From: Nonlabens sp. | GTDB lineage: Bacteria; Bacteroidota; Bacteroidia; Flavobacteriales; Flavobacteriaceae | Direction: 5' to 3' | DNA length: 64,000 bases | Assembly: GCF_018401815.1 (NCBI RefSeq) | Contig: NZ_JAGYKG010000001.1 | Span: 620,001 to 684,000, forward strand | Part shown: positions 55,600 through 64,000 of the stretch, one piece after another | Position numbering within the stretch: position 1 is the first letter of the stretch | Layout: each line of letters starts with the position of its first letter | Position numbers and translations under genes: made by a program | The notes under the pieces: model-generated | What the model was told of the DNA's origin: nothing | The model's input: the letters and a program-made list of their open reading frames with translations, nothing else | Database searches by the model: none

Positions 55600-56523
55600 T
55601 TGTTTCCCATTGCCTTCCATCCTATCTATCAGCACCCCTTGCCAGACGGTCACCGCTTCCCGATGCTCAAATATGAATTACTACCGCAACAATTACTGCA
55701 TGAAGGTACTGCCATTGCAACCGACTTTTTTGAACCCAGTAAACCATGTGATGACCAAGATGTTTTAAGAGTACATACCGCCTCATACCTTCAAGAATTG
55801 AAAGATATTTCCTTGGATAAACGAGCCGCTAGAAAGCTGGGCTTCCCTTTAAGTGAACAATTGGTAGCACGCGAACTGCGCATTGCACAAGGAACTATTG
55901 AAGGCTGTCTAAAAGCTTACGAGTACCGTGTCGCTATGAATATTGCAGGAGGCACTCATCATGCTTATACCGACCATGGAGAGGCCTTTTGTTTGTTGAA
56001 CGATCAAGCTATTGCAGCGAGGTACTTGCAACATCAGGGGCTTGCTGAAAAGATTCTGATAGTAGATCTAGACGTACATCAAGGGAATGGAACTGCTGAA
56101 ATTTTCCAAAATGACGATAGTGTTTTTACCTTTTCTATGCACGGCGCTGGTAATTATCCGTTTAAAAAGGAACTTTCAGATCTAGATATAGCTGTTCCTG
56201 ACGGTTCAGGAGATGAGGATTACCTCAGCCTACTCCAAAACACGCTGCCTGATTTGATCGCCCAAGAACAACCAGACTTTATTTTCTATTTGTGTGGTGT
56301 GGACGTTTTGGAGAGTGACAAGCTAGGCAAGCTGAGTATGACTCTTAACGGCTGTAAAGAACGCGATCTTTTTGCCTTGTCCGCTTTCGCGAAAGCGAGA
56401 TCAAAAAACAACTCCTTCATACCTGTTCAATGCAGTATGGGCGGAGGCTATTCTCCAGAAATTAAGACCATCATTGAAGCTCATGCCAATACCTTTAGAG
56501 TCGCTAGATCTATTTTTAACTAA
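55600..56523 (+). CDS. Histone deacetylase-like (class II/AcuC-type) amidohydrolase
   Basis: A 307-residue Zn amidohydrolase, with TTG start at 55600 keeping the family opening FPIAFHPIYQHPLPDGHRFPM. Active-site residues: VHTASYLQEL, the His pair in AGGTHHAYTDHGEAFC (near residue 125), Zn ligands in IVDLDVHQGNGTAEIF (Asp, His), YLCGVDVLESDKLG (Asp) and the late GGGYSPEI. Bacterial relatives remove acyl groups from lysines or polyamines; the true substrate is unknown. A dispersed palindrome copy (56382-56397) encodes SAFAKAR. Confidence 0.9.
   Translation: MFPIAFHPIYQHPLPDGHRFPMLKYELLPQQLLHEGTAIATDFFEPSKPCDDQDVLRVHTASYLQELKDISLDKRAARKLGFPLSEQLVARELRIAQGTIEGCLKAYEYRVAMNIAGGTHHAYTDHGEAFCLLNDQAIAARYLQHQGLAEKILIVDLDVHQGNGTAEIFQNDDSVFTFSMHGAGNYPFKKELSDLDIAVPDGSGDEDYLSLLQNTLPDLIAQEQPDFIFYLCGVDVLESDKLGKLSMTLNGCKERDLFALSAFAKARSKNNSFIPVQCSMGGGYSPEIKTIIEAHANTFRVARSIFN
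56382..56397. repeat. Dispersed palindrome copy inside the deacetylase-like gene
   Basis: A perfect core encoding A-F-A-K-A in a late helix of the enzyme. Confidence 0.9.
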
Positions 56524-56567
56524 AACGTTTCCTTTGAAAAGCAACTTGCTTTTTAGTGACCTTATTT

Positions 56568-56996
56568 TTACGACAGCCAGCCTTTAAAGCGCACGTTGCG
56601 AGCAAAAACCCATAATAACAATCCCAATAAAGGAATTGTTATAAATAAAAATCGATCTGGCTCACTCATTATGTTCCAGGCTCCAATACTGATGTAATAT
56701 CCCGTAGAAATAAAAATACATAGTAAAGAGATCAATGAAAGTAAAACAGCCATTTTACGCTTAAACAGTAGGGCTACAGTAGCAAAAAGCCCCGTTAATA
56801 CTGCTATCCCATAATTAAAAAGATACCAAGAAGGTCTATTATTATAAAGTTCTAACTGTTCTTCATTCATAAGATCAGTTACCACTTCTGGGGCGAGTAT
56901 TTCTGCAGTTAGAAAGCCTAATCCTATAAGATTCCATAATAAAAAAATAATCACAACAGCCCAGAACCATATTTTAGGTCGATTAGAATAAGTCAT
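56568..56996 (-). CDS. Small membrane protein, unknown
   Basis: A 142-residue protein with four helices (FWAVVIIFLLWNLIGLGFL; WYLFNYGIAVLTGLFATVALL; MAVLLSLISLLCIFISTGYYI; FLFITIPLLGLLLWVFA). ATG 56996 (MTYSNRPKIW) is preferred; ATG 57059 would add a further hydrophobic stretch and cannot be excluded. A Met/Asn-rich loop sits between helices 1 and 2. No family function is known. It converges on the deacetylase-like gene. Confidence 0.78.
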   Translation of the reverse strand: MTYSNRPKIWFWAVVIIFLLWNLIGLGFLTAEILAPEVVTDLMNEEQLELYNNRPSWYLFNYGIAVLTGLFATVALLFKRKMAVLLSLISLLCIFISTGYYISIGAWNIMSEPDRFLFITIPLLGLLLWVFARNVRFKGWLS

Positions 56997-57156
56997 CACG
57001 CAAGGTTTTAAGAAGAAGAAAATAAAGTTAGTAAAAATTAAACCTATCGCGATCAGCATTTGTAACCATTTATCAAATAGGTGTTGATAAAAATAGCCTT
57101 CGAAATCGTTTGAAGTATCAAAAAAAATTAACTTGCACCTTCAAAAGACCCAAAAC

Positions 57157-58431
57157 ATGAGCAATCGATCTATGAAACCAGAAAGTCTAATGATGTCTTA
57201 TGGTTATAAACCAGAATTATCTGAGGGCGCTATAAAATGCCCAATTTTTTTAACCTCTACGTTTGTATTTAAAAGCGCAGAAGAAGGAAAAGCCTTTTTT
57301 GAGTTGGCGTACGGTAAAAGAGAGCAACTTCCTGGTGAAGAAATGGGATTGATTTACAGTCGTATTAACAATCCAGATTTAGAAGTACTAGAAAATAGAC
57401 TGCGTCTTTGGGATCAAGCAGATGATTGCGCCGTATTTTCAAGCGGAATGAGTGCTATTTCTACGGTTCTTTTAGAATTTTTAAAGCCTGGAGACTTATT
57501 GTTATTTAGCTCTCCTACTTACGGGGGTACCGATCATTTTATCAATCATTTCCTACCTAAAATAGGCGTTCATACGTTAGGGTTTACCTCAGAAATGACA
57601 GAAGATGAATTATATGATACTATTGCAAATTCAGGTCAAGCAGACCGGTTAACTCATGTTCACCTAGAAACCCCTGCAAATCCTACCAATTCACTTATTG
57701 ATATAGAAATGGTGCGTCGCGTGGTAGATCGATTTAAAACAGAAGAAAAAGTAAGTGTTGCTGTGGACAATACCTACATGGGCCCCTTATGGCAGCATCC
57801 TTTAAAACACGGCGCTGATTTGGTGATGTATAGCGCTACTAAATATATAGGAGGCCATAGTGATTTGATTGCTGGAGCAGTTTTGGGAAGTGCCGAGTTG
57901 ATGGTGCGTGTGAAAACACTGCGTACCTTTCTAGGAAACATGGCCTCACCCCACACTGGCTGGATGTTGTTACGTAGTCTAGAAACTTTGAAAATTAGAA
58001 TGGAGGCTATGCAAGCTAATGCTATTCAGGTAGCCAATTTCTTAAAAGACCACAAGAAAGTAGCTCAAATTAAATACTTAGGACTTATCCAAGAGGGGAC
58101 TCGCAATTACGAAATTTATAAACAGCAATGCTCTGGTCCAGGAGCCATGGTTAGTTTTTATATTAAAGGTGGTGAAAAGGAAGCTTTTAAATTTCTCAAT
58201 TCTTTAAGGCTCGTAAAACTTGCAGTGAGTCTGGGCGGTACAGAAAGCCTTGCGGAACATCCTAAAAGCATGACACATGCCGGCGTTGACGAGCAACACT
58301 TAGAAAATATAGGAGTAACAGATGCGTTAGTAAGATTATCCATAGGTGTCGAAAATTATGAAGATTTAATATGGGATGTTTCTCAAGCCTTAGATCAAGT
58401 TGTTGTAAACGATCATGCCATGGCAGAGTAA
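57157..58431 (+). CDS. Cystathionine gamma-synthase family PLP enzyme
   Basis: A 424-residue Cys/Met-metabolism PLP enzyme starting at ATG 57157 (MSNRSMKPESLMM); an ATG eight codons earlier is less likely. Visible: IYSRINNPDLEVLENRL (phosphate-binding Tyr and Arg), FSSGMSAISTVLL, HLETPANPTNSLIDI, VDNTYMGPLWQHPL, the Schiff-base Lys in MYSATKYIGGHSDLIAG, and LGGTESLAEHPKSMTH. It could be cystathionine gamma-synthase, gamma-lyase or methionine gamma-lyase; the sequence alone does not decide. A FFELAYGKREQLPGEEMG insert near residue 42 is longer than in E. coli MetB. Confidence 0.9.
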   Translation: MSNRSMKPESLMMSYGYKPELSEGAIKCPIFLTSTFVFKSAEEGKAFFELAYGKREQLPGEEMGLIYSRINNPDLEVLENRLRLWDQADDCAVFSSGMSAISTVLLEFLKPGDLLLFSSPTYGGTDHFINHFLPKIGVHTLGFTSEMTEDELYDTIANSGQADRLTHVHLETPANPTNSLIDIEMVRRVVDRFKTEEKVSVAVDNTYMGPLWQHPLKHGADLVMYSATKYIGGHSDLIAGAVLGSAELMVRVKTLRTFLGNMASPHTGWMLLRSLETLKIRMEAMQANAIQVANFLKDHKKVAQIKYLGLIQEGTRNYEIYKQQCSGPGAMVSFYIKGGEKEAFKFLNSLRLVKLAVSLGGTESLAEHPKSMTHAGVDEQHLENIGVTDALVRLSIGVENYEDLIWDVSQALDQVVVNDHAMAE

Positions 58432-58543
58432 TATCCATGAGCTGCATAGCCTTTTATAAATGGCCTGTTTGAGAAAAAAATCTCTTTTAGGTCTTTCTTT
58501 CATTGTAATTATGCGAACTTTGCATAAGCTCCGTTACTATACT

Positions 58544-59095
58544 ATGAAATTAAGATTAGCTCTTTTATTACTGTTTATAAGTCTTGGTTTTTTAAGTCCC
58601 GCACAAGAACATGTGATTAGCGCAGCAACCACATTAAGTGATGATTGCAGCAGCTTATTAGATAAGAAATTAGATTTTCTAATAGATGGAAGTTTTCAAG
58701 ATGAATCTTCCTTAAAGAAAGAAATCGAGAGGTTGAAAGAATGTGGTCTAGACGATTTTGATGTGAAATTTTTTGGCCGTATGGAATCCATGTCAGCCAT
58801 GTTGCGCAAGATGACCAAAGAAAAAGAACTCGAGCAACTGAGCTTTGAAGATCTAGTTACTCAAATAGAAAAAATAAAAGCGACTAGTGGTTTTTTAAAA
58901 ATAAAGAACATTACCTTATTATCAGAAACCCTTGCTACTCGTACAGGAAATTTAAAAAACTGGAATGAGGATATTAAAATTTTTCAAGAATTGGGCGCTT
59001 CCAAAAATGTGATCTCACAAGTATTTGAATATTTAGAAGCCCATCCCGAGAATACAAAAAGCTATCAGGAGATTTTAAAGTCTTTAAAGAAGTAA
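58544..59095 (+). CDS. Exported helical protein, unknown
   Basis: A 183-residue protein starting at ATG 58544, which gives signal peptide KLRLALLLLFISLGFLSPAQ. The upstream in-frame start at 58460 would bury this. The mature protein is helical and charged (SSLLDKKLDFLIDGSF; LKKEIERLKECGLDDFD; EKELEQLSFEDLVTQIEKIKA), ending YLEAHPENTKSYQEILKSLKK. No family is recognised. It is probably periplasmic. Confidence 0.75.
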   Translation: MKLRLALLLLFISLGFLSPAQEHVISAATTLSDDCSSLLDKKLDFLIDGSFQDESSLKKEIERLKECGLDDFDVKFFGRMESMSAMLRKMTKEKELEQLSFEDLVTQIEKIKATSGFLKIKNITLLSETLATRTGNLKNWNEDIKIFQELGASKNVISQVFEYLEAHPENTKSYQEILKSLKK

Positions 59096-59281
59096 AAAAT
59101 AGGAGCTGCGTGTTCAAATAAAACTTATCAAACAAGTTATCACCCGAGTAAAACGGTTTAATGGCATAGTTATGAGTAATCATTACTATGATAGGGTTCT
59201 CAAAATGAGAGAGGCAAGTTTTATTTTAAAAAACGCCACCTTAATTCATGTCGCTACTTATAAAGACTTAAAAAACAGCCT

Positions 59282-60022
59282 TTATTTGTGATTCAATACA
59301 ATAGCATCACTCAATTTTTTCACTTCTGCAAAAGTAGTCTTGTGCAATTTCTTGTTTGGACTACTCATGTAATTGAACTCAGAAAGCAATGCTTCTATCA
59401 ACTCTTTTGCTTCTTTTGGCTTTTCCCTTTCTAATAAAAATTGGGCAAATACCAATCGCTCTTGATAATTGGAATAACGCACATCAAGAGCCTTAAAGCT
59501 CTTCTCTGCATTATTAAATTTACCCAATGCTTTGTAAGACAACCCTAAATAAAATAAAATTTTAGAGGCTTTGAATTCTGAATTGGCTTTAAGAGACGTT
59601 GCTGCTGCCACAACCTTCTCATAATTATTTAAAAAGTAATATGTCACGACCAGTTGTTCTTGGACATACACATCATTTTTGTGAGGGCCGTCTAGAACTG
59701 TTTGATAGTTCAAAAGAGCTTCTTGGTACTCTGTACTTTTAAAATAGGCGTCAGCAAGTGCAACCCTACTTGCAAAAGTATCTGAAAATTCGACCTTTTC
59801 AATGAGCTCCTTGATCCTTTTAGAAGGATTGATCGCTGTGGTGATTTCATTGCTTATTTCTTGAGCATCTTTAGTGATAAAAACATTCATAAATAAATAG
59901 ATCAACGCACCAATTACTGGTAGAAATAAAACAATAGCATACCAATAGACCTCTCTTTTGTTTTTATAAGCGTCATAACAGCAATATACTTGTAAGGCAA
60001 TGGTGAGGTAATAATATATCAT
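59282..60022 (-). CDS. Membrane-anchored TPR-like protein
   Basis: A 246-residue protein with two N-terminal helices (YYYLTIALQVYCCYDAY; YWYAIVLFLPVIGALIYLFM), resembling the short PLDc_N-type membrane anchor. About 70-240 form tetratricopeptide-like helical repeats (FASRVALADAYFKSTEYQEALLNYQ in parts; SKILFYLGLSYKALGKFNNAEK; LVFAQFLLEREKPKEAKELIEALL). Such proteins are usually scaffolds. It follows the CNNM/CorC gene by 25 bp on the same strand and may share its message. Confidence 0.82.
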   Translation of the reverse strand: MIYYYLTIALQVYCCYDAYKNKREVYWYAIVLFLPVIGALIYLFMNVFITKDAQEISNEITTAINPSKRIKELIEKVEFSDTFASRVALADAYFKSTEYQEALLNYQTVLDGPHKNDVYVQEQLVVTYYFLNNYEKVVAAATSLKANSEFKASKILFYLGLSYKALGKFNNAEKSFKALDVRYSNYQERLVFAQFLLEREKPKEAKELIEALLSEFNYMSSPNKKLHKTTFAEVKKLSDAIVLNHK

Positions 60023-60047
60023 TGATAAATTGGCTCTAAAGAATTGA

Positions 60048-61121
60048 TTATTTTATAAAACGTTGACTTCGATTTTCCCAATTCTTGCGAGCCAGCAGCT
60101 GCATGTCTTCAACGTTATCACTTTCGTCCATAATTTCAAGACCCAACATGGTTTCAATAATATCTTCCATAGTCGCCAGCCCTTGAACACTTCCGTAATC
60201 ATCAACAACAAGGGCCATGTGTTCTTTAGTAGCAATCATGGTTTCAAATAATTTAGGTATGGGTAAGTTTGCAGGAACCATAGCTATTTCTCTACTTAAA
60301 TCTTCTAAAGTATCTGCTGGCTTATCATAAATGATGTCTGCTAGGATGTGATCTTTAAGGACATAACCTTTAATATCATCCCGATTTGCCCCATAAACAG
60401 GAATACGAGAGAATCTCAAATCTTGATTTTGCTCAAAAAACACTTTAATCTTCATGCTTTGAGGAGCCATAAACATGACCGATCGAGGTGTCATAATATC
60501 CTTAACCTCAATCTTATTAAAGTTCATCAAACTTTTAATATACTGGCCCTCGCTAGGTGCCACAACCCCTTCCTGCTCAGCAGTTTCTGTTATTGCCACA
60601 AAATCCTCACGAGTCATCGCATTCATGTGAGCACTTTTCCCTATAGCTTTGGTAGTTAACTGTAAAACCCACAGGATACCTAACCACTTTAAAGGAAAAA
60701 TCATCAAATTCAACGCGCCAGTGGTAAACCCAGCTAGGCTTTTCCAGTAGGTAGCGCCTATAGTTTTCGGAATAATTTCCGACACTACAAGAATTAAAAA
60801 GGTCATGATACCAGAGACAATTCCCACGAAAGGAATGCCCAAATAACTGCTGTTATAGCCACTACTCCTTACCATATTTTCCGCTTGTACCCCTACCAAA
60901 ATAGCCCCTACCGTATGCGCTAAGGTATTCAAGGTGAGAATAGCAATCAATGGCTTATCTACATCCTCTTTTAATAACTTAAGAGAACCTATATAAGAAG
61001 CCCCTTCTTGTTCCTTAACTTTTATAAAAGTCGAAGTAACGCTCAAAAGAACCGCCTCCAAAATGGAACATAAAAAAGAAAAGAATATTGAAATGACTAC
61101 ATAGATAACAAGTAATCCCAT
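60048..61121 (-). CDS. CNNM/CorC-type (hemolysin family) transporter-like protein
   Basis: A 357-residue protein with a DUF21/CNNM membrane domain (about 1-175; helices LLVIYVVISIFFSFLCSIL, FVGIVSGIMTFLILVVSEIIP with the conserved SEIIPKTIGA) followed by a CBS pair (about 205-340: VKDIMTPRSVMFMAP, FSRIPVYGANRDDIKGYVL, HMALVVDDYGSVQGLATMEDIIETMLG). The C-terminal CorC_HlyC domain found in many relatives is absent. The family is linked to Mg or Co efflux. It probably forms an operon with the TPR-like gene. Confidence 0.92.
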   Translation of the reverse strand: MGLLVIYVVISIFFSFLCSILEAVLLSVTSTFIKVKEQEGASYIGSLKLLKEDVDKPLIAILTLNTLAHTVGAILVGVQAENMVRSSGYNSSYLGIPFVGIVSGIMTFLILVVSEIIPKTIGATYWKSLAGFTTGALNLMIFPLKWLGILWVLQLTTKAIGKSAHMNAMTREDFVAITETAEQEGVVAPSEGQYIKSLMNFNKIEVKDIMTPRSVMFMAPQSMKIKVFFEQNQDLRFSRIPVYGANRDDIKGYVLKDHILADIIYDKPADTLEDLSREIAMVPANLPIPKLFETMIATKEHMALVVDDYGSVQGLATMEDIIETMLGLEIMDESDNVEDMQLLARKNWENRSQRFIK

Positions 61122-61564
61122 AATTGGTTAATTTACTCTTGTAAAAATAGACTATTCTATTTCTTTGGTTATTAATTTGTTACTAAGAACTTACTTATCT
61201 GTTATTATTGACTCGCTCCAATTATTCTCTAATAATCAAATAAACACTATTTGTATAAGTAAGAGGCGTCTTTTAAGCATCATTAAAGCTCATAACTTTG
61301 TACAAGCTCCCCCAAATAGAAGCTGTATTGTCATTGTGACTGTAAGAAATAAAGCTGTTTCCAAAAACTGTTTCAAACCACTTAGTACCCTTTTGGCTCT
61401 GTTGCGATCTCTTCTTCCATATCAAGAAGCCTGGCAGTATCCTTTTGTTTAAAAATAAGGACTGTATGCACCCACTATCTTATTCTATAAGTCGAAATGT
61501 GGTGAGCTACAATTGACCTCCTTGAAGAAGCAGGAGGTAGTTCATCATAGTAACATGGGCTATT
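61122..61564. other. Intergenic region, no recognised gene
   Basis: A 95-codon open frame (61165-61452) is present but its product shows no family pattern and no good start context, so it is not called. A 7-bp stem ACCTCCT/AGGAGGT (61516-61522 with 61532-61538) lies just past the HU-SPOR gene stop, without a T-run. Confidence 0.5.
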
Positions 61565-62512
61565 TTATTTAGGCAGTTTTCCTGTAAACAACCAAGCTTT
61601 ATCAAAACCTAGTGCTCTTACTTTATTGAGCTCGTTAATCGCATCATTACGTTCTACAAAACTGGAAAAAGCAACATTGTGAAGACCATACTTATTCACT
61701 CCTATGCGTTTTGCATCAAAACCTTTACGCTTTAATTGAGCGACGCGTTTATCTGCGTTTTCAGAAATTCTAAAAGCACCAGCAACTACATGGTAGTTTC
61801 TTTCTAAAGGCGCTACACTTATATTAATTTTAGGTAGGGGATCACTGATAAGAAAACTAGCACGTTCTATTTTAGCATCTACTAACTCTTCTGCCATTTG
61901 ATCTACAACTACGGCATCTTTTTCTACTTGCACTACATAGCCGGTAAAACCTGCGTAACTCAGTCCCAAAAGAATTGCACCTACCGCAGCATAACGCACC
62001 CAAGAACCAGAAGTAGCATGTTGTGTTTCTAACACAACAGGAAGCTCTTCACTCAATTCTTTGTTGGAGGCTACCTCTGGAACAACTGGAATGCGATCTA
62101 TCGCATAAGTTTCATGAGAAGAAAGACCAAAAGCCTCTGGTAAATAATTAACCAAGTACATCGGGGTAAACTGCAATGCCTTTTCTTCATTACGGGAAAA
62201 TCTACCTACCTTATGAATGGTAACAGAGCCGTTATCATCTATTTCCTGATCTAGAAATCGCACATAATTGCGTATTTCTTGAACGGCTTCTTCATAAGAA
62301 AGATGTGAGGCACTAGCTACATAATTAGCTAATAATCCATCATTTTGTGTGATTTGAGCATTAAAACTCAACCCCTTTTTAGGTGGGTATATGGTATGAC
62401 TACTTGCAAAATGCTGAGCAGGAACACGGCGCGAGATAAATGCCCCAAAGTCTGGAATAACGACACATTCCTGTCGGTACAATAAATCGGATATGTAAAA
62501 AGGCATTTGCAT
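61565..62512 (-). CDS. HU-like (CCDC81-type) and SPOR domain membrane protein
   Basis: A 315-residue protein. The N-terminus holds two HU/CCDC81-like segments (FYISDLLYRQECVVIPDFGAFISR; EEAVQEIRNYVRFLDQEI with GSVTIHKVGRFSRNEE), the fold of histone-like DNA-binding proteins. One membrane helix follows (YAAVGAILLGLSYAGFTGYV, near 180-200), and a C-terminal SPOR repeat (NYHVVAGAFRISENADKRVAQLKRKG, in parts) ends the protein. This could link DNA or cytoskeleton inside with peptidoglycan at the division site outside. The exact job is unknown. Confidence 0.88.
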   Translation of the reverse strand: MQMPFYISDLLYRQECVVIPDFGAFISRRVPAQHFASSHTIYPPKKGLSFNAQITQNDGLLANYVASASHLSYEEAVQEIRNYVRFLDQEIDDNGSVTIHKVGRFSRNEEKALQFTPMYLVNYLPEAFGLSSHETYAIDRIPVVPEVASNKELSEELPVVLETQHATSGSWVRYAAVGAILLGLSYAGFTGYVVQVEKDAVVVDQMAEELVDAKIERASFLISDPLPKINISVAPLERNYHVVAGAFRISENADKRVAQLKRKGFDAKRIGVNKYGLHNVAFSSFVERNDAINELNKVRALGFDKAWLFTGKLPK

Positions 62513-63012
62513 AATACAAACATAAAAATTAAAATAAAACGATCAGCCACCTTGACCAACTAGTTATTAAGAATTTTAAGAATTATTCACTAATTCCTTA
62601 CTTGCCCGCTTTATATCATTTTCAGCTCTCTATATACACCCAGTAAAAAACCTATTAGTTCATGCCATTAGAAAGGTTGTCTACCATTCCTATAACCCTC
62701 CGCTACTTAGACGGTGGTATAGCAACTGCTTCCTTTCTTAGTTTTTGCAGGCTCACTAGCCTAAGCACAAGGCTACTATATAATTGATTTTTACACCATT
62801 TCCAGTTAGTGAAAGAGGTTCCTTGAAAAAGGATGGATAAAAGTTTAAAATCAAATTTTTGTATACAAGAACTCCTTGGCTATGCCATAGCTTTGGTAGT
62901 TTTACTGTGTTTTTCTTAACGAGGTACCTGCTGAACAACGATAATTCAGAACGACATATGATTAGAAAGAACCTTAAAAATGATTAAATTTGCTCCCTTA
63001 TAACGGGAGACC
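62513..63012. other. Intergenic region upstream of pheS
   Basis: No gene is recognised in about 470 bp. Close to pheS there is a -7-like TAAATTTG (62985-62992) and a 5-bp leader stem CTCCC/GGGAG (62993-62997 with 63005-63009) ending three bases before the ATG. Confidence 0.5.
62985..62992 (+). promoter_or_regulatory. Candidate -7 element of pheS
   Basis: TAAATTTG matches TAnnTTTG, 20 bases before the pheS ATG. No clear TTTG lies 19-22 bp further upstream. Confidence 0.5.
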
Positions 63013-64000
63013 ATGCTGGAAAAAGTAAAAGAACATATTGATAACGTACAAGCCTTCAAAGCCGATTCTAAAGAGGCTATTGAGGCTTTCAGAATACAAT
63101 ATTTGGGTAAGAAAGGCTTGTTAAAAGACTTTTTTGATGCCTTTAAAGAAGTTCCTAATGAACAAAAGAAAGCCTTCGGTCAGGCTATTAATGAGCTTAA
63201 GGAACTTGCTAAAGAAAAAATAAATTCTCTTAAAGAAAGTGTAGCATCTCAAGAAGAAGAAGCTGGGATTTATGGTGACCTTACGCGTACGGGTTACCCT
63301 ATGGAAATAGGTGCGAGACACCCCATTTCTATTGTGAAAAACCAGATCATAGAGGTATTCTCTCGTATAGGATTTAATGTCAGTGAAGGTCCAGAGATCG
63401 AAGACGACTGGCATAATTTTACAGCGCTCAACTTGCCTGCGCACCACCCAGCGCGCGACATGCAAGACACCTTCTTTATACAAACAGATCCAGACGTGCT
63501 GTTAAGAACCCATACGTCCAGTGTACAAGTGCGCTATATGGAAGAGAACAAACCGCCTATTAGAACTATTTCTCCTGGCCGCGTTTTTCGTAATGAAGCG
63601 ATAAGTGCTCGAGCACACTGTATTTTTCATCAAGTAGAAGGCCTTTACATTGATAAAGAGGTGAGCTTTGCAGACATGAAGCAGACGTTGTTATATTTCA
63701 CTCAAGAGATGTTTGGTAAATCTAAAATACGCTTGCGACCTTCCTATTTTCCTTTTACAGAACCTAGTGCAGAAATTGATATTTATTGGGGCCTAAAAAC
63801 AGAAACAGACTACAGAATTACTAAAGGAACTGGCTGGCTCGAAATAGGTGGCTGCGGCATGGTAGATCCTGCCGTAATGACTAATTGCGGTATAGACCCT
63901 GAAGAATACAGCGGTTTTGCATTTGGTATGGGTGTAGAACGTATCGCAATGTTGTTATATCAAATAGGCGACATTCGCATGTTTTTTGAAAATGACGTGC
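63013..64000 (+). CDS. pheS: Phenylalanyl-tRNA synthetase alpha subunit, 3' end cut by window
   Basis: ATG 63013 opens a frame of 329 codons that runs off the right edge, about ten residues short of the usual length. The N-terminal coiled coil (LEKVKEHIDNVQAFKAD; AINELKELAKEKINSLKE) precedes the class II catalytic core: GFNVSEGPEIEDDWHNFTAL, the motif 2 region SPGRVFRNEAIS, FHQVEGLYID, FPFTEPSAEID and motif 3 FGMGVERIAML. It charges tRNA-Phe together with PheT, which is encoded elsewhere. Confidence 0.97.
   Translation, partial: MLEKVKEHIDNVQAFKADSKEAIEAFRIQYLGKKGLLKDFFDAFKEVPNEQKKAFGQAINELKELAKEKINSLKESVASQEEEAGIYGDLTRTGYPMEIGARHPISIVKNQIIEVFSRIGFNVSEGPEIEDDWHNFTALNLPAHHPARDMQDTFFIQTDPDVLLRTHTSSVQVRYMEENKPPIRTISPGRVFRNEAISARAHCIFHQVEGLYIDKEVSFADMKQTLLYFTQEMFGKSKIRLRPSYFPFTEPSAEIDIYWGLKTETDYRITKGTGWLEIGGCGMVDPAVMTNCGIDPEEYSGFAFGMGVERIAMLLYQIGDIRMFFENDV

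Noticed and set aside
61165..61452. 95-codon frame between the CNNM and HU-SPOR genes
   Set aside because: No recognisable domain, no good start context, and composition typical of chance frames in this AT-rich gap.

Overview
The window is a chromosomal segment from a member of the Bacteroidota, most likely a marine member of the Flavobacteriaceae (Nonlabens/Dokdonia-like; the genus is inferred, not proven). Support: low GC, a SusC-type receptor start, a secreted laminarinase-like enzyme with a C-terminal type IX secretion (Por) signal, an alternative complex III respiratory cluster, lipoproteins, and promoters of the Bacteroidota type (TTTG, 19 bp, TAnnTTTG), clearest in front of rimP and tRNA-Gln. 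Few genes show a Shine-Dalgarno sequence.

Layout. 1-4.0 kb: the 5' end of a TonB-dependent receptor gene diverges from a LacI-type regulator with two 14-bp operator-like palindromes between them, then a cytochrome P450 and ruvB. 4.2-16.4 kb: a peroxiredoxin-like gene, then the minus-strand operon actABCDEF-coxB-ctaD, which moves electrons from menaquinol through alternative complex III to an aa3-type oxidase. 16.4-21.6 kb: a SPOR protein and the rimP-nusA-infB operon, whose short leader carries a terminator-like hairpin. 21.7-22.5 kb: a tandem universal stress protein. 22.5-26.4 kb: a gene-poor accessory block against the 3' end of tRNA-Gln, holding an IS3-type transposase relic, a frameshifted Fic gene preceded by an iterated operator-like array, an interrupted reading frame, a REP-like hairpin and 69-bp direct repeats at its edges.

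26.8-41.2 kb: a DUF2723 membrane protein plus polysaccharide deacetylase pair, a thioredoxin-fold protein without its cysteines, a metallophosphoesterase, an MFS exporter, polA, a 12-copy heptanucleotide array, a GH16 enzyme, a class V aminotransferase, and a 2TM-dihydrofolate reductase fusion. 41.2-42.0 kb: a four-helix-bundle (S23/IVP) gene set between CAGTCGCAGT-type repeat arrays, looking like a small mobile unit between folA and fabD. 42-64 kb: fabD, two lipoproteins (one an M23 peptidase), the 2-oxoglutarate dehydrogenase genes sucA-sucB, an outer-membrane barrel, a ligase-associated Lhr-like helicase, hflX, a histone-deacetylase-like protein, a cystathionine gamma-synthase family enzyme, several hypothetical proteins, a CNNM/CorC protein, an HU-SPOR protein, and the start of pheS, cut by the window end.

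A signal running through the whole window is a 16-bp palindrome, CGCTTTCGCGAAAGCG, found ten times (eight perfect, two with one mismatch), three times between genes and seven times inside genes, where it is read in all three frames. The best candidates for undescribed biology are this palindrome family, the repeat-flanked S23 unit with the related-looking heptanucleotide array, the rimP-nusA-infB leader hairpin, and the Fic block with its operator array.
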